Source of the DNA: Nothopassalora personata
Lineage: Eukaryota; Ascomycota; Dothideomycetes; Mycosphaerellales; Mycosphaerellaceae
Reading direction: 5' to 3'
Length of the DNA: 64,000 nt
Assembly: GCA_033816765.1 (NCBI GenBank)
Contig: CM066295.1
Location: forward strand, 868,001-932,000
Below, one piece after another: positions 43,431-54,540 of this stretch (positions are counted from its first letter, which is position 1; every line of letters begins with the position of its first letter). A program made the translations under genes and the position numbers. The notes under the pieces are model-generated. The model was given only the letters and a program-made list of their open reading frames with translations. It ran no database searches and had not been told where the DNA came from.

Positions 43431-45319
43431 ATACCCCCCTTATTAACTACTAAAATAATGTCTACTAACTACCCTATATAGGCCTGTCCGAGTTGTAGTA
43501 GTATAGAGCGGCGCTTATATAAGCAGGGGTATTTGCCGGTCCCGGGACCGTGAAATTAGGTTACGTAACGAGCAGCGTAGTAGCTAGATAAATAAGAGGA
43601 TTAGCGGACTTAAACCCCTATACCCTCTACTCGAGAGGTATAAATTGAATTATTTCCTTAATGCTACGCTTACAATGCTTAACTGCGTAGTATATATCTT
43701 AACAGCTATACTAGGTCCTACTAGCTTGCCTAAATGTCCAATTAAACTAAAATGAAATTAGGGCAAGTTAGACCTAAGGGACCCCCTCTAAACCTAAGGT
43801 CAACACAACCCATTAGTCGTTAATAGTATATATATAAATATATTTATAGGTATAAAATCTACTTATATCTATAAAACTACTCTTAACGCTATAAAGTTTA
43901 TATTTAAGTAATTTAAATAGATTAGGCTTAAAGCTTACTTTAATATAATTATAATAAGATTATTATAATAAGAGTATAGTACTATTATTTTATATACTCT
44001 TAGATATTAGTAGAGTATTATAGAAAATAGGAGTGAAATTAGAACTCTCTAAAGACTACTACTAAATAATATTTCTATAAGTATATATAGAAGAATTTCA
44101 TTCTTATATCTCTCTATAGAAGTAATAAATAACATAATTGTTCCTATAGAAGTAGTTCATAATTTTCTCTTTAATATACCTTCTATAATATATAGTAAGG
44201 CTAGTATAGCATCCTCTAAGGACTCCTAGTAGATAGTAGTTAAATAGGCTTAGTAGCTTCAATAGCCGATATTTATACCTCTGTATTGTAAAGAGAATAT
44301 CTAAACTATAATAAATAATAATAATCCCCCATTATATCTTATTAATCCTCCTAACTATTGCGTAACCGTATCATGCATCATAAAGTCTATAGATCGCAGA
44401 TCAACAGACGATAACATTCGCAATATGAGCCGACAACGGGGCTCGTTGTCGCGCATTCCACTCAATCGGTACAGCATACAGAACTTCTCTCGACACGTGA
44501 GTAGGCCGTCTGTATGGTCTGTTCTCCTCCCTGATGTCAGTCCACAGCCACAGCATGAAATCCGTGCAGAAAACCATGTTCCCGGCGCTATAGTGACGCT
44601 CTATGATTTCGTGATCCTCCACGCTACTGCAATCGTCGACTGAGCACCCTTGGGAACGTGCTTCGGGGTAATATGTCCCATTTCTACTTACACCGGCGGG
44701 ATAGGAGGTCGAAGCCTGGTCAACATCGCGGTCCTAGATGCTCCTTGTGAAGGTGTCCCTCGAACCGTTCTTCTCTGGTGGATACAGTATGTTGCATAAT
44801 GAAAATTTCCTTACAGCAGGAGGAAGCCAGAACAGCGTGAAACTATAGCCTGCCTCAAGAAGCATTCAAGGGAGACATTACCTACTGACAATCGAATTTA
44901 TGTGCATAGTGTTTCTAGCTGTTATCATAGGACACTTTTACGGCATGAAGCCGACAAGGCGAAGTCCTACTATCAGCAATCATGGAAATAATCATACCGT
45001 TGTGCAGACAAGTAATTAGGCTGAAGCCAGTCGCTAACCAACACCTATACACATCAAATACTCGGCGGTTTGCGTATGGTTGGTGAGGACTGAGAATATG
45101 CAACCTGTCACGCGTATGAAGCCCAGAAAGTGATTGCGGGTGAATGCTTTGCATGCCAAGACCACAATGCAAGCGCTCGGACCTGCAGTTTCTCCTTAGC
45201 GCACAGCAGTGGAGATAAAAGGGTCATCTACACAATCGACCTTAAATGCAGCTAACACAGCTCCGCGTCTACGGCGAGTAACAATCCGGACGATGGACCT
45301 TGCTTAGACCACGACCAGA
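43431..45319. other. AT-rich border (to about 44330), then unique DNA without a clear gene
   Basis: 43431-44330 is very rich in A and T with TATATA runs and no frame. After 44331 the composition returns to normal and CA/TG reappear. Small frames (44401-44622 minus, 44915-45172 minus) have no features that I can support. The last few hundred bases should contain the promoter of the gene at 45320. Confidence 0.5.
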
Positions 45320-46564
45320 ATGGCAGAAGATTCCATCGCCGACCAGGCAGCATTGCCTGGCCTTCCACTCATGGAACCCAAACTCAACTCCGACGGGACT
45401 CACAGTCAGTACTCGGAGCGACTCATCGAGGAGGCCCTAGCAGCTGGCAGACTTGAGAACAGCTGGGTCGTAGAGACCGGCCCATCGGACTCGGACTTTG
45501 GGCCACCGCGCCACATCTACGAGAGGATGTTCAAGTTTGACAAGTCCCAGTACGTGCGTCTTTACGACACCAAAGATGGCAATGCGCGATATATCTTCTG
45601 GGGCGTGATGTGGCACGCCACTCGCTCACGTGCTGGCCTGCCCCCACATCCAGCTGCGGTGGGTATCTGGAACGAGTTGAAGAGGAAGCATGAGGAAGCG
45701 ATGCGAGCGGAGGTACTTCGTGACCAACAAGAAGGCGAGGCCGAGGCCAACCAAGAAGACAACAGAGAAGATGCACAACAAGAGGTTGCAAGAAGGGGCC
45801 ATGGTAGACCACGCGGTGCAGCAGCTCCATCGGGCTCGACTCGACCTCCTATTGGTGGTGGTCAGGCCCGAGAAGGTCGCTGTGCGCGTTGCCTGCGGCA
45901 GAAGAAGGGCTGCGACCGTGCACGCCCTTGCGGCCGCTGCTTCCAGCTTGGCGTTCCCGACCAGTGTGTTGACGAAGACGCTTCGTCCGCTAGCTCTTCA
46001 GACCGAGCACCAGGAGATAACCAACCTCGAGATGACGGAGACCAAGAGACGCAAGAGAGCCGAACTGACCACGACGACACCGCTGACGATGGAGAGGACA
46101 AGGACAACCAGCCGCCGCCATCTGGAGCTCGCCGCAGCGGTCGGGCTACCGCACCCACTCATCGCTATGCCTCAGAGGCTCGCATCCAGGACGAAGGCTT
46201 TCAGGCAGGCGGCGAGAGTGCTCAGAGGAGCGAAGGGGAGGATGTCGTAGTTCCTCGAGGTCGACGTGCTCAGCGTGTTCCTTCAATGCTCCAAAGCACG
46301 CAGCAGCCGGACGAAGGTGTCGCTACGCCTCAGGCGCTTCAAGGTTCCGGTGACGCCTCGCAAACCACTCCCACACGAGATGCGTCGAGGGCACCAAGCG
46401 TCTCGACCACATCTGGTACAGACTCGAAGCGAGGCAGGGTCAAGAAGCTGAAGAAGTCAGAGGTGCGCGCACGCCTCTCGAACTTTCCACGTCGAGGCGA
46501 GCCAGGCTACCGATCGCCTTCTCCTCCACCAGGAGCAGGCGCGGCGGGTCTAGTGACTCTGTGA
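45320..46564 (+). CDS. AT-hook plus internal Zn2Cys6 cluster protein
   Basis: A 414-residue, mostly disordered, charged protein and probable DNA-binding regulator. Residues about 1-125 include a small ordered region (HIYERMFKFDKSQYVRLYDT, then ARYIFWGVMWHATRSRAGLP). An AT-hook-like RRGHGRPRG (about 158-166) is followed by a textbook binuclear zinc cluster CARCLRQKKGCDRARPCGRC...C with spacing x2-x6-x5-x2-x8 (about residues 187-215). Fungal Zn2Cys6 clusters usually sit at the N-terminus; here it is in the middle, and no fungal-specific transcription factor domain follows. The tail is acidic then basic (RGRVKKLKKSEVRAR). It is the first gene after the repeat block. The first ATG was used. Confidence 0.8.
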   Translation: MAEDSIADQAALPGLPLMEPKLNSDGTHSQYSERLIEEALAAGRLENSWVVETGPSDSDFGPPRHIYERMFKFDKSQYVRLYDTKDGNARYIFWGVMWHATRSRAGLPPHPAAVGIWNELKRKHEEAMRAEVLRDQQEGEAEANQEDNREDAQQEVARRGHGRPRGAAAPSGSTRPPIGGGQAREGRCARCLRQKKGCDRARPCGRCFQLGVPDQCVDEDASSASSSDRAPGDNQPRDDGDQETQESRTDHDDTADDGEDKDNQPPPSGARRSGRATAPTHRYASEARIQDEGFQAGGESAQRSEGEDVVVPRGRRAQRVPSMLQSTQQPDEGVATPQALQGSGDASQTTPTRDASRAPSVSTTSGTDSKRGRVKKLKKSEVRARLSNFPRRGEPGYRSPSPPPGAGAAGLVTL

Positions 46565-47350
46565 CAGCATCGGGAGTGAAGAGCTAGTGGAGTATATTCG
46601 CGCCGAGATGTCCCTGTGGACGAGATATGACTCTCTTCGAAGCCAATAGCGCGTCGATCGCTCGCGATTGTACTCCTAGCGATTGCGTTCCAGCTTTCTC
46701 TTGGAAATGCCTAGACGGAGGGAAAGGTGGGGTTTTACTTAACGCAGCATTGATACACTTCAATCATTAGCCATGGATGGAGCCTTCATGTGTTTCGCTT
46801 TAGTCGATGCGCCTAAGGTGAACTCCGTCTGCCAGTAACACACGCCGGACACGCCATAGACGGACTAGGAATGTCGGCTAATCCCTGTGCTTTAGCACAT
46901 GCCATTGACATGACATCCTTGGCCAGCTTCCTCAGCACCCGGCCCACGTAGCTGGTCATGTCTGACGAGCTTGTGGTCTAGCACGTCAAGTGGTCGTGGA
47001 AGCTGGGGACATCAGAGCCATGTAGGAGGAGGCCTTGTGCGCCGTGGCATGTAACGGTGATGGATATTGTGATGCAGAGGAACGCAAGGTTACTGACAAC
47101 TAATTCTACGACGGAGACAAGTCCGCTGTTGGCTTCGAAGACGGAAAAGGAAAGGCGGGAAAGCTTGATCATGACTTCAGCATTCTTCGACCGGTCGCCT
47201 TACGTTGTACATAAACGACTGATGCCATTGCTTTAGACAAGGTCCACCACATCATCAGAAACACCTCTCATCAGTCCCATAGGACGCCGAACGCCTCTCA
47301 CAGCCAGATTCCTATGATACAACACTATCAGCAGTCACCCTTTCACCCCC
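46565..47350. other. Intergenic, nothing firm
   Basis: 786 bp. A 64-codon minus frame (46978-47172) has a hydrophobic middle, LVVSNLAFLCITISITVTC, and could be a small membrane or secreted peptide, but I have no other support for it. Confidence 0.35.
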
Positions 47351-49042
47351 CTACACATCAGCCATGTCTTGGTCCCCATCTTGGCGTTCAGCCCTCGTTG
47401 TCGGAGCTCGCAGAACCTCGCCAACAAACTTCCTCTTCAAAGTAGCCTTGACTCGCGAAGCCGTCCCAGTTCGAGGCCTTGCAACTTGCGCTGGATTCGC
47501 CGGAACGGCCTGAGAGAAAGTAGCATCAGACCCTCCAGCAAGCATTCGCCTCGTCGCCAATTCATTCTTCGCCGCCACCTTCACACCCGGTCCCGGTGAA
47601 GCGACGGGCACAGCATGACAGTGTGCAGCAAGGCGATTGTTCTCGGCCTTCTTCGCGTTGACCTTGCTGTTCTGCCGCTTGCGCTCAAGATACTTGATCG
47701 GCGAGCGTGTCAGATCCTTGAGATTGGTACCATTGAGGATGTCGAAAGCCACGTACTTGTCACTGCCAGCGATCTCGATGATCTTCTCAGCGCGAGCGGA
47801 GCAGGTGAAGCTGGTCTCAACCGCGAAATTGCTTCCAGAAGCGCCGCGGTCGAGGATAGCTTCCGGCAAGCCTTTCTCGTGGAGGTCGATGATCTCCTCG
47901 AACAGCAAAAGGGCCCTGGCTTCAGCCGCGGCAGGCTTGGATGCGATTTGCTCCTTGATGTTGTTGAGAACTTTGGCTTGCTGCTTGTAGTAGTACGCTC
48001 GCTGGGGTTCGGTGAAGTTTCGCGGTGATTCGCCTGGTTCAGCTTGAATAGCATCGTACAGCTGTGCTGCATAAGTGTGGAGCCGCTCGGTCTTCACGAC
48101 ATCCCAGTCATCCTGGACGGTGACTGGTAGCTTGACGAGGCGCTCGTCGCTGTCTGGGTCTACCAGTGCTTGGCGAGCAGCATCGAAATCTTGGAAGCGG
48201 TGCTGATAGTTCGTCCCTAAAGCGGTCTGGTGTGACATGTTGATCTGCGGTGCTTGTTTCATCTGGCCTTGGGCTGTGTTTTGATGATAAACTGCCGGTA
48301 CCTCGATGCTTGAGATCGGGATAGCAGCGCGCTGGTAATCTGGCTCGCTTCTCTTCGCTGGTGAAGGACTTGACGCTGGAATCAGCGGGTTGTGATAGAC
48401 AGCCACTGCTCTCATGGACAATACAGGAAGAGCTTGGATGACAGCAGCGGGCGAGCTCGGAGGAGCGATACAGCCTTCCTGAATCGTATGCGCCTCTTCA
48501 TTTGTGTCCATCGAGGTCTCTCCATCATTCATGAGGTCCCCTGACTGCTCGAATGGAGGTAGCTGCTTGTCGACAAAAGCCGTAACAGCCTCTGGAGCTT
48601 CCATGCCACCTTCTCCTGTCCAGTTCACACCCATAGGCATGGTGAACGACGCTAGTGGAGGCATCTCGTAGTCGGAATTAGATAGAAAGTCTCCTTCCCA
48701 TAGTTCAAGTGATTGCTCTCCGCCATAGTTGACCGATGCAACCCGAAAGTCCGCCAACTCCCCCAATACGTTGCCGTCACCCTCCATCTGGACCCCGGCC
48801 ATGACTTCTGCGATGAAAGCAGCATCGTCGTCACCCTGCTCTGCTGCGAGAGAGTTCACGGCTGGTAATTCCTCTTGCTGCGCTGGAAGAGGGCTGAACT
48901 GTCGTGATGGCTCTTCGTTGTTCGCAAAGCCATGAGCATCGGACACAAACCCTTGATTGTTAACATCAGCAAAGTCGGCCTCATTGAAATCGATAGAAAC
49001 GAAGTCGTCGAATTTAAAGTCGTCATTGAGGGGCATCTCCAT
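47351..49042 (-). CDS. Large acidic hypothetical protein with C-terminal helical domain
   Basis: A 563-residue protein from the first in-frame ATG (49042); the frame is open to 49177 without another ATG, so a short upstream exon is possible. The family is not recognised. Residues 1-190 are acidic with repeated Asp-Phe (DFNEADFADV), the composition of a transcription activation region. Residues about 300-480 look folded and helical (DDWDVVKTERLHTYAAQLYD, RAYYYKQQAKVLNNIKEQIA, ALLLFEEIIDLHEKGLPEAI). The C-terminus is basic (YLERKRQNSKVNAKKAENNR; RVKATLKRKFVG), perhaps a nuclear signal. No signal peptide or membrane span. A nuclear role is likely but unproven. Confidence 0.72.
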   Translation of the reverse strand: MEMPLNDDFKFDDFVSIDFNEADFADVNNQGFVSDAHGFANNEEPSRQFSPLPAQQEELPAVNSLAAEQGDDDAAFIAEVMAGVQMEGDGNVLGELADFRVASVNYGGEQSLELWEGDFLSNSDYEMPPLASFTMPMGVNWTGEGGMEAPEAVTAFVDKQLPPFEQSGDLMNDGETSMDTNEEAHTIQEGCIAPPSSPAAVIQALPVLSMRAVAVYHNPLIPASSPSPAKRSEPDYQRAAIPISSIEVPAVYHQNTAQGQMKQAPQINMSHQTALGTNYQHRFQDFDAARQALVDPDSDERLVKLPVTVQDDWDVVKTERLHTYAAQLYDAIQAEPGESPRNFTEPQRAYYYKQQAKVLNNIKEQIASKPAAAEARALLLFEEIIDLHEKGLPEAILDRGASGSNFAVETSFTCSARAEKIIEIAGSDKYVAFDILNGTNLKDLTRSPIKYLERKRQNSKVNAKKAENNRLAAHCHAVPVASPGPGVKVAAKNELATRRMLAGGSDATFSQAVPANPAQVARPRTGTASRVKATLKRKFVGEVLRAPTTRAERQDGDQDMADV

Positions 49043-49480
49043 GTCGCTGCCGGCAAAGGCAGGGTCGAAGTCCTGGATATGCTGTTGATGTCTTACTGTA
49101 TGGAAAAGCTTTCTTACTTTTGATGTATGGTTCTTGTATGGGCTGGTAAATTGTAATAGCAGATGGACTGTTCGCACTGTCGTTGTTCATTGAGAAGGAA
49201 AGCCTCCCATCTTGACCGATAGGGAGTTTTATTGCCAGTGTGTTGTTAGCACAATGTGTTGTAGGGCTACGAACAAAGAACACATTCACACCGGACAAGT
49301 GAGTGACCTTTTTACAATGCCATTGTAGCGCGTCGAGCACAGGGCACACATCGCGATAAAGGGAATGGCTCCAACCTGCGCAAAGATTCAGCAGTAGTAT
49401 GGCAATTAAGATAAAAAGGAGATACGGCACAGCACGACGCGCTCGATGCTCCAGCAATGATATACATCGATACACCTACC
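49043..49480. other. Intergenic, nothing recognised
   Basis: 438 bp between the acidic protein's start and the next gene's stop, both on the minus strand. It should hold the acidic gene's promoter and possibly a first exon. Confidence 0.45.
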
Positions 49481-50381
49481 CTACCGCATCCCATACTCCT
49501 TGAGGAGCTTCTTGTAGCACCTTGTGCAGTGCAGGCCATCATTGTCCTTGGTGACTGGCGCGTCCTTCCTGCACGCCGCCCAGACCATCCGCTCCCCGCG
49601 CTTCTTTGGTGGCGAGGCCATCACCTCCGACTCTGCGCATATCGGCGTCATGCTGGGAGCGACAGGCGCGGCAGCATTCAACTGCTCCTTTACTTGACGA
49701 GGGAATTGCCTGCCTGGCATCAGCACATTGGCATCGAGGCCTTTCGAGGCGAAGTATGTGGAGCGCCGCTGCACTTCTGTTGCTTGCTGCTGCTCGACGT
49801 GGCCCTGAGGGGTAGTATGCGGGATCTGGTCATACGGAATTGGCTGGAGGGCCGGCACGGCGACGATCATCGCGTTGATGTTACCGGTCAACGATGGCGG
49901 CCAGGCGGATTGCGGCTGCTGTGGCACATTTGTCGTCATTGGGTATGGTTCGAAGGCTGGCGCGCTGGGAGGTATTTGCTCCTGTATGTGAGCTCGTGAT
50001 GACGACTGAAGTTGAAGTGAATGGCATGGATACCTCTTGCTGGGTAGGATGTGAAGGACCGTGCACGCGATTGAATCCCCGATAGCGGTCTTCCAGGCCA
50101 GTGTGTCGGAGGGAAGTCTCGTTCAAGCGCCTGATGGTGTTATACCAGAGCTGTTCTTTGCGAGTTTTGGGAGCAGTTGCGTACATGTACTGAGAGCTGT
50201 CGCTGCAGAGAACTGTGTCTGAACTATTGCCGACCGCCATGTAGTACTCGTTGCAGCCTGCGCATCGCCTGTTATCGTCGTTGCGACTGGGGCATTTCCC
50301 TGTGTGCGGGATGTCGTCGAAGGCCATGTAGTACTCGCTGCAGTTGGCGCATTGCTTGCTGTAAACATGTGGTGGAGCCAT
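49481..50381 (-). CDS. Hypothetical protein with repeated CxxC units, two exons
   Basis: Exon 1 is 50034-50381, the intron 49982-50033 (52 nt, donor GTATCC, acceptor ATACAG), exon 2 49481-49981; the product is 282 residues. The junction is in phase and links HPTQQE to EQIPPSAPAFEPYPM. Near the N-terminus two similar units, CANCSEYYMAFDDIPHTGKC and CAGCNEYYMAVGNSSDTVLC, lie about 29 residues apart; each has a CxxC, an EYYMA and a final cysteine, suggesting a zinc-binding pair. The C-terminus has another cysteine set (AACRKDAP, then LHCTRCYKKLLKEYGMR). The middle is Pro/Gln-rich. The frame stays open upstream of the chosen ATG and includes more cysteines, so the protein may be longer. I do not know the family. 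Confidence 0.62.
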
Positions 50382-50670
50382 GTCTTCGGTAGTACGTGGT
50401 AGGTATTTGGTGCAGTGCGTAGTATGCGTCTTCTGTATAACGTGGTATGGCTGTCTTCCGCAATTCGTAGTACAGTTCTGCCAATGCTCGACCTGGCCGC
50501 ATCTTGAATGGAGCGGAAGCCTTGAATAATAAGCTGTTTGCTTGGGCGACTCGTGAACACCGCACCTCCTGGCTCCCACCTCACGCGTGCTCGCGGCTCG
50601 AGCAACATGTGCATACACCATCGCCTTCGTCGCACGAAGCAAGCAGTGAGCCTCGAACGCTCATCGTGCA

Positions 50671-51915
50671 ACAAGCTCACACCTTTGCAGGGGTAAAGAT
50701 CAAGTCGAATGGCGCAAGGCTCATCGTAAAGTGGTCCTTCGACTCGTTCTCCAACCTCATTCCATCCTTCCAAGGCGCAAAAGCAACATCATACTGCAAC
50801 ATCAGCTGCGCCGTCAACGTCCGCATCTCCTGCATAGCCAGATTCCTCCTGATACAGGAGTTATTGCCGAGCAGGAATAGGGCGAAGCACTTCTTGTGCT
50901 TGACCATCTTAGGCCTCTTGGTTCATCGCTCGGGGACAAGGGTAGGCGCATCGGCATGTGCAGATTCTTCGGCATACAAGGTCAGTCATGGAAGTCTAGC
51001 ATGTGAGACATGTCTACGAACTCTACTCAGGGCGTGGAAAGGAATACTGAAAACAGTCCCACCAGGCAAGTATATCTCGCCGAGCTGCAGTCCTTCTTTG
51101 GTGTCTGGCGGAACCCCTTAGATGGTCCAGGCGAGTGCAGCCGCAGGATCTCATATATGGTAGCATTGAGGTGTTCACAGCGCTGGATGTCTTTGTCTGA
51201 CCACTGTCCAGACGTCAGGTCCGGTTTGCGCACTTCGTCACGAATTATAGCTTGCTGCTCGGGATGATGCTTCGTTAGCTCGTAGAAGAACTAGATCAAC
51301 GTGTTGGCAGTTTTATCACTCCCCGCCATGATGAGTGCTTTGCATCTCCCATGAAGTTGGGATTATATTCGGCATGCTTCTCGTGTCCGTACTGCTTGAT
51401 GAGCCAGGAGGAGATCGTGGTTCCTGCCATCTCGTGCTCCTCCGGGTCTGAGAAGAAGTCGTTCCGAACAGCATCCACGAGCTCCGCCGCGCAAAACCCG
51501 TTGAGCTTTCAGCTTGTTCTGCTCCTGCCACGGTGAACTGGGAGACGGCTCAGTGCCTTCTTCAATTCGCGGAGGCTTGCCATTGGTAGTAGCTTGCTAA
51601 GGTGGCCTAGGCCACGCAAGCTGTCTTGTGGTGTGTGTGTACGTGGCTGGCGTGTGGATCGCCCGTTGCCGCAGCGATGGCCTCGCCGCCGTGCTCTTCA
51701 TGCTTCCTTCCTGTCTTCATCTTCGCCTTGATGTTCTCGAGGAATTCCGTCATGCCTCGGCGGATGTTCTTCATGTTGACTGGTTCGCGCTGGGAGAAGA
51801 AGAATGTGTGGACCGCGGCTCGGATGGTGTTTGAAGGTGTACGTGAAGGTGCTGTTGGACGCGATGGTTGCTCGGCGATCTTGCTTCTTTCACGGTGGGC
51901 AATTTCCAGAAAGAG
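50671..51915 (-). pseudogene. Cytochrome P450 relic
   Basis: Pieces of one P450 lie in order on the minus strand in different frames. They are a helical middle (RREPVNMKNIRRGM-like text at about 51770, MTEFLENIKAKMK), FFSDPEEHEMAGTT and HEKHAEYNPNFMGDAK (about 51345-51455), the I-helix text IMAGSDKTANTLI (about 51295-51335, one base out of frame), the K-helix EILR within LNATIYEILRLHSP (about 51140-51180), and the heme region FLLGNNSCIRRNLAMQEMRT (about 50820-50880). The glycine after the heme-ligand cysteine motif (CxG) is arginine, a TAG breaks the I-helix frame, and several shifts are needed. An N-terminal membrane anchor is not found. It is not functional as it stands. Confidence 0.82.
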
Positions 51916-53713
51916 CCTACAATGAGAAAGTCAACTTGAGGTGATCTTCTCCTGAGTGGAGTACTCAAGCTGGATGAGCTTCCAATGTCATTCCTCAAGG
52001 TAGCTGTAGGTCGTTCAGTCCTCATCCAATGTTCCTGACGGTAACGATGTCGCGCAGCGCAAAAGCCGCAACACTTTCGCCTTGGCGTTGTACGCAGGAG
52101 CCAGCACCAAAGGGCACATCCGCGCATCACAAGGGCACAACATCGCAAAATGTTTGAGGCGTGTGAGATGATGTATTTCAAGGTTTCTGTGGATGTGTTG
52201 ATCAATGTCAAACGTTCACAGCGCCTCCCCAGCCACTGAGACAAGGCGAATGTGGCAAACAGTGACTATCTAAGCGGACGAACGGACAGCGCAAGCAGAG
52301 CAGAGAGAGCAACCCCAACTATCTAAATGCCCGAAGGCGAAGGTCAATCCGGTTTCGAATATTATTATATAGCTTCAATGTCGACTATCCTTCCTGGGCT
52401 TGGAGCATCTCTCATAGTCCACATCTCGTCGATGTAAGATATGGGGGCTCGAGAGGATGATGTATGCACCTTCCGTGTCGAGTTTGGTGATCGTTTGTCC
52501 ATTGTGTCGCGAGATATAGCCGGTAGGGTCAACGTCGTCATGGTATGATGTTCCGCTGAAGTCGGCACCACTGAGCGGTTGGCGGCGGGGGAGGATGGCC
52601 TTAACGTGGGCAACAAGCTGCACGAGCATGCAACACACCCGGCCAGAGCTTTCGGACGCTCCTTGTGACCAGAACGATAGCCCCGTATGCCTTTGAAGAC
52701 CCGTGCAGGCAAAGGTGGAGGAAGGCTGCAGCAAGAGGAGGCAAACACGCATCGAGCCTGGATGGTAGCAACTCGTATCGCAACATCTAGCAACCGACGA
52801 GGCAGGCATTGGCCACTCGAGCACATCGTTCGACATACCGCGACCAGCGCATCAGCATCTTGACGCCAGAGATATCGAGCATCGAGTGACAGACCGCCGA
52901 GGCCAGCACTAGCTGTACCAGATTGCAATAGCAACAGCGACGCGGCGGCAGAGGCATCGCATTAGTGGCTTCATTCGCAGTGACTGCAGGTCGACATCCA
53001 GCAACCACAAAAGCATCTTGAGGACACATCACCTCCGTTGTTGATAAGGCGCCGCAAGAGTTGCAACCATCACACCAGCCTTGCTTGCTGCGACTCAGCA
53101 CACCGAGCATAATCAAGCTCAGCACCATCGCAGCGCGGGACAGGGAGCCATCGACGGCGCGACCGCCTCAACATCCTCAGCGATCACAGCGTTCGGCAAG
53201 ACTGTCAGCGACAAGCAGCGACTTATTCAAGACATGCCGCGAGACATCAAGCACTGCCGACCAAGACAGCCCCTCAGACACGTGTGGATCGGGTCAGGAC
53301 AATCTCTTGTGGCAGCAGCAGGGGAAGACTGCCAGTAAGAGTATCTCGTCTGCCTCGCAAGATACCTCCGGTGGGAGGTACCGTCGTGCACTGAGAGAGA
53401 ACAAACTGGGGCGGTACGGTCCATCGTGGAGGATCAACCTGTGCGGCGCAAGGCGACAGCAATCAAAGCAGCTGGTGGGCAAAATTCCTGGCGACCGATG
53501 GCCATACCGACACGCAGCCATCGCCAGCAGCGGCAGTAAGGGCGAGGACACCTTTCGACAAAAGGGTAAACGCGACAGCTTCGTGGCCATCGCTTCTGCC
53601 GCAGCAGCAGGCCACCTTCGAGCTGGGCATAGAGCACAGTTTGCGGAAGTGGCACGGATCTTGAAAAGCACGAAGATAAGGGCCAGACACTGCGAGGTTT
53701 GCTTGGCTAACCC
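51916..53713. other. No intact gene; scattered coding-like fragments
   Basis: Overlapping frames on both strands are Ser/Arg/Pro-rich shadows. One minus stretch, 52375-52620, reads like real protein (QLVAHVKAILPRRQPL, then SGTSYHDDVDPTGYI and KLDTEGAYIILSS) and may be the end of a lost gene. A plus stretch at about 53200-53260 (KTVSDKQRLIQDMPRDI) may be another. I cannot join them. Confidence 0.35.
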
Positions 53714-54540
53714 ATGCCTTTCGGCAGGACACCGCAACCATCTGGAGTGCCGTACAGCGATGACGAGGAGGAGGCGGGGACGCGTCGTCGCTCAGTGCGT
53801 GAGGCCGACCTTGAACAGCGCCCGCGACAGGTTCCCGAGGATGTTGCGGTCTTTGAAGGCTTGACCGCACCCGCCACATCGGTGGTGGAGCTGCACGAAC
53901 GCTTGATGGCACGCAGGATAGCCACGGAGCAGCTGGCAGAGGGGCAGCATGTTCCGAAGCTCCACCAAATCTGTATATGGCTCGTCGAACAGGAGTGCGG
54001 ACCGCGGTAGTGAGTCAAGGTGCCGATGATGTCCAAGCCGCTGCAGCACCATTCCGGCCGACCGAATATTCAGCAGCTGACTGGGAGAGAGCCTGGCAGA
54101 GAGCGGAGGTTGCAAGACAAACCAGAGCAATCGCCGCGTCCGTGCGCACTGGAGACTTCCCGAAACACACACCCCTTGCCGCCATCTGGAACGCAGCGCA
54201 GCCATCTCTACTCACACGGCAGCCGGTCAGTCACCATTCGCATGCCCATCGAGTATTGGTTGTCCCACCGCGGCCTTTGATGATCCTGCCCTGCAAGGAC
54301 TCCTTTCACTTGCAATCGAGCACACCCGCATTGGCTTGCATCGATCTTGGACTGCTAGTCTTCGACGATGGCTCTTGGACACACTTCCTGGATCATAAGC
54401 TTGCGCGGTCGCTTTCCTGCGGCGCTATTCCAATGCCCGAAGCTTACTACTCTCTTCAAGCACGAGCCCAGGCATCTGTGACGGCGATGCACTTCACAAA
54501 GCATGGATATCGTAGAGACGTCGGCGAGCTCGCTCTGTGA
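53714..54540 (+). CDS. Hypothetical protein, probable two exons
   Basis: The ATG at 53714 opens a charged N-terminus (YSDDEEEAGTRRRSVREADL, VELHERLMARRIATEQLA). A 47-nt intron, 53973-54019 (donor GTATAT, acceptor TCAAG), would join it in phase to DDVQAAAAPFRPTEYSAADW and WQRAEVARQTRAIAASVRTG, ending at 54540; the product is 259 residues. The intron is short and its branch site weak, so a frameshift is the alternative. The N-terminal part is probably helical; the later part contains LACIDLGLLVFDDGSWTHFL. No family recognised. The surroundings are full of decayed genes, so this one may be decaying too. Confidence 0.42.

Noticed and set aside
27067..44330. CRISPR array or plasmid origin in the repetitive block
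   Set aside because: No regularly spaced identical repeats with unique spacers; the repetition comes from RIP-mutated transposons in a eukaryotic context.
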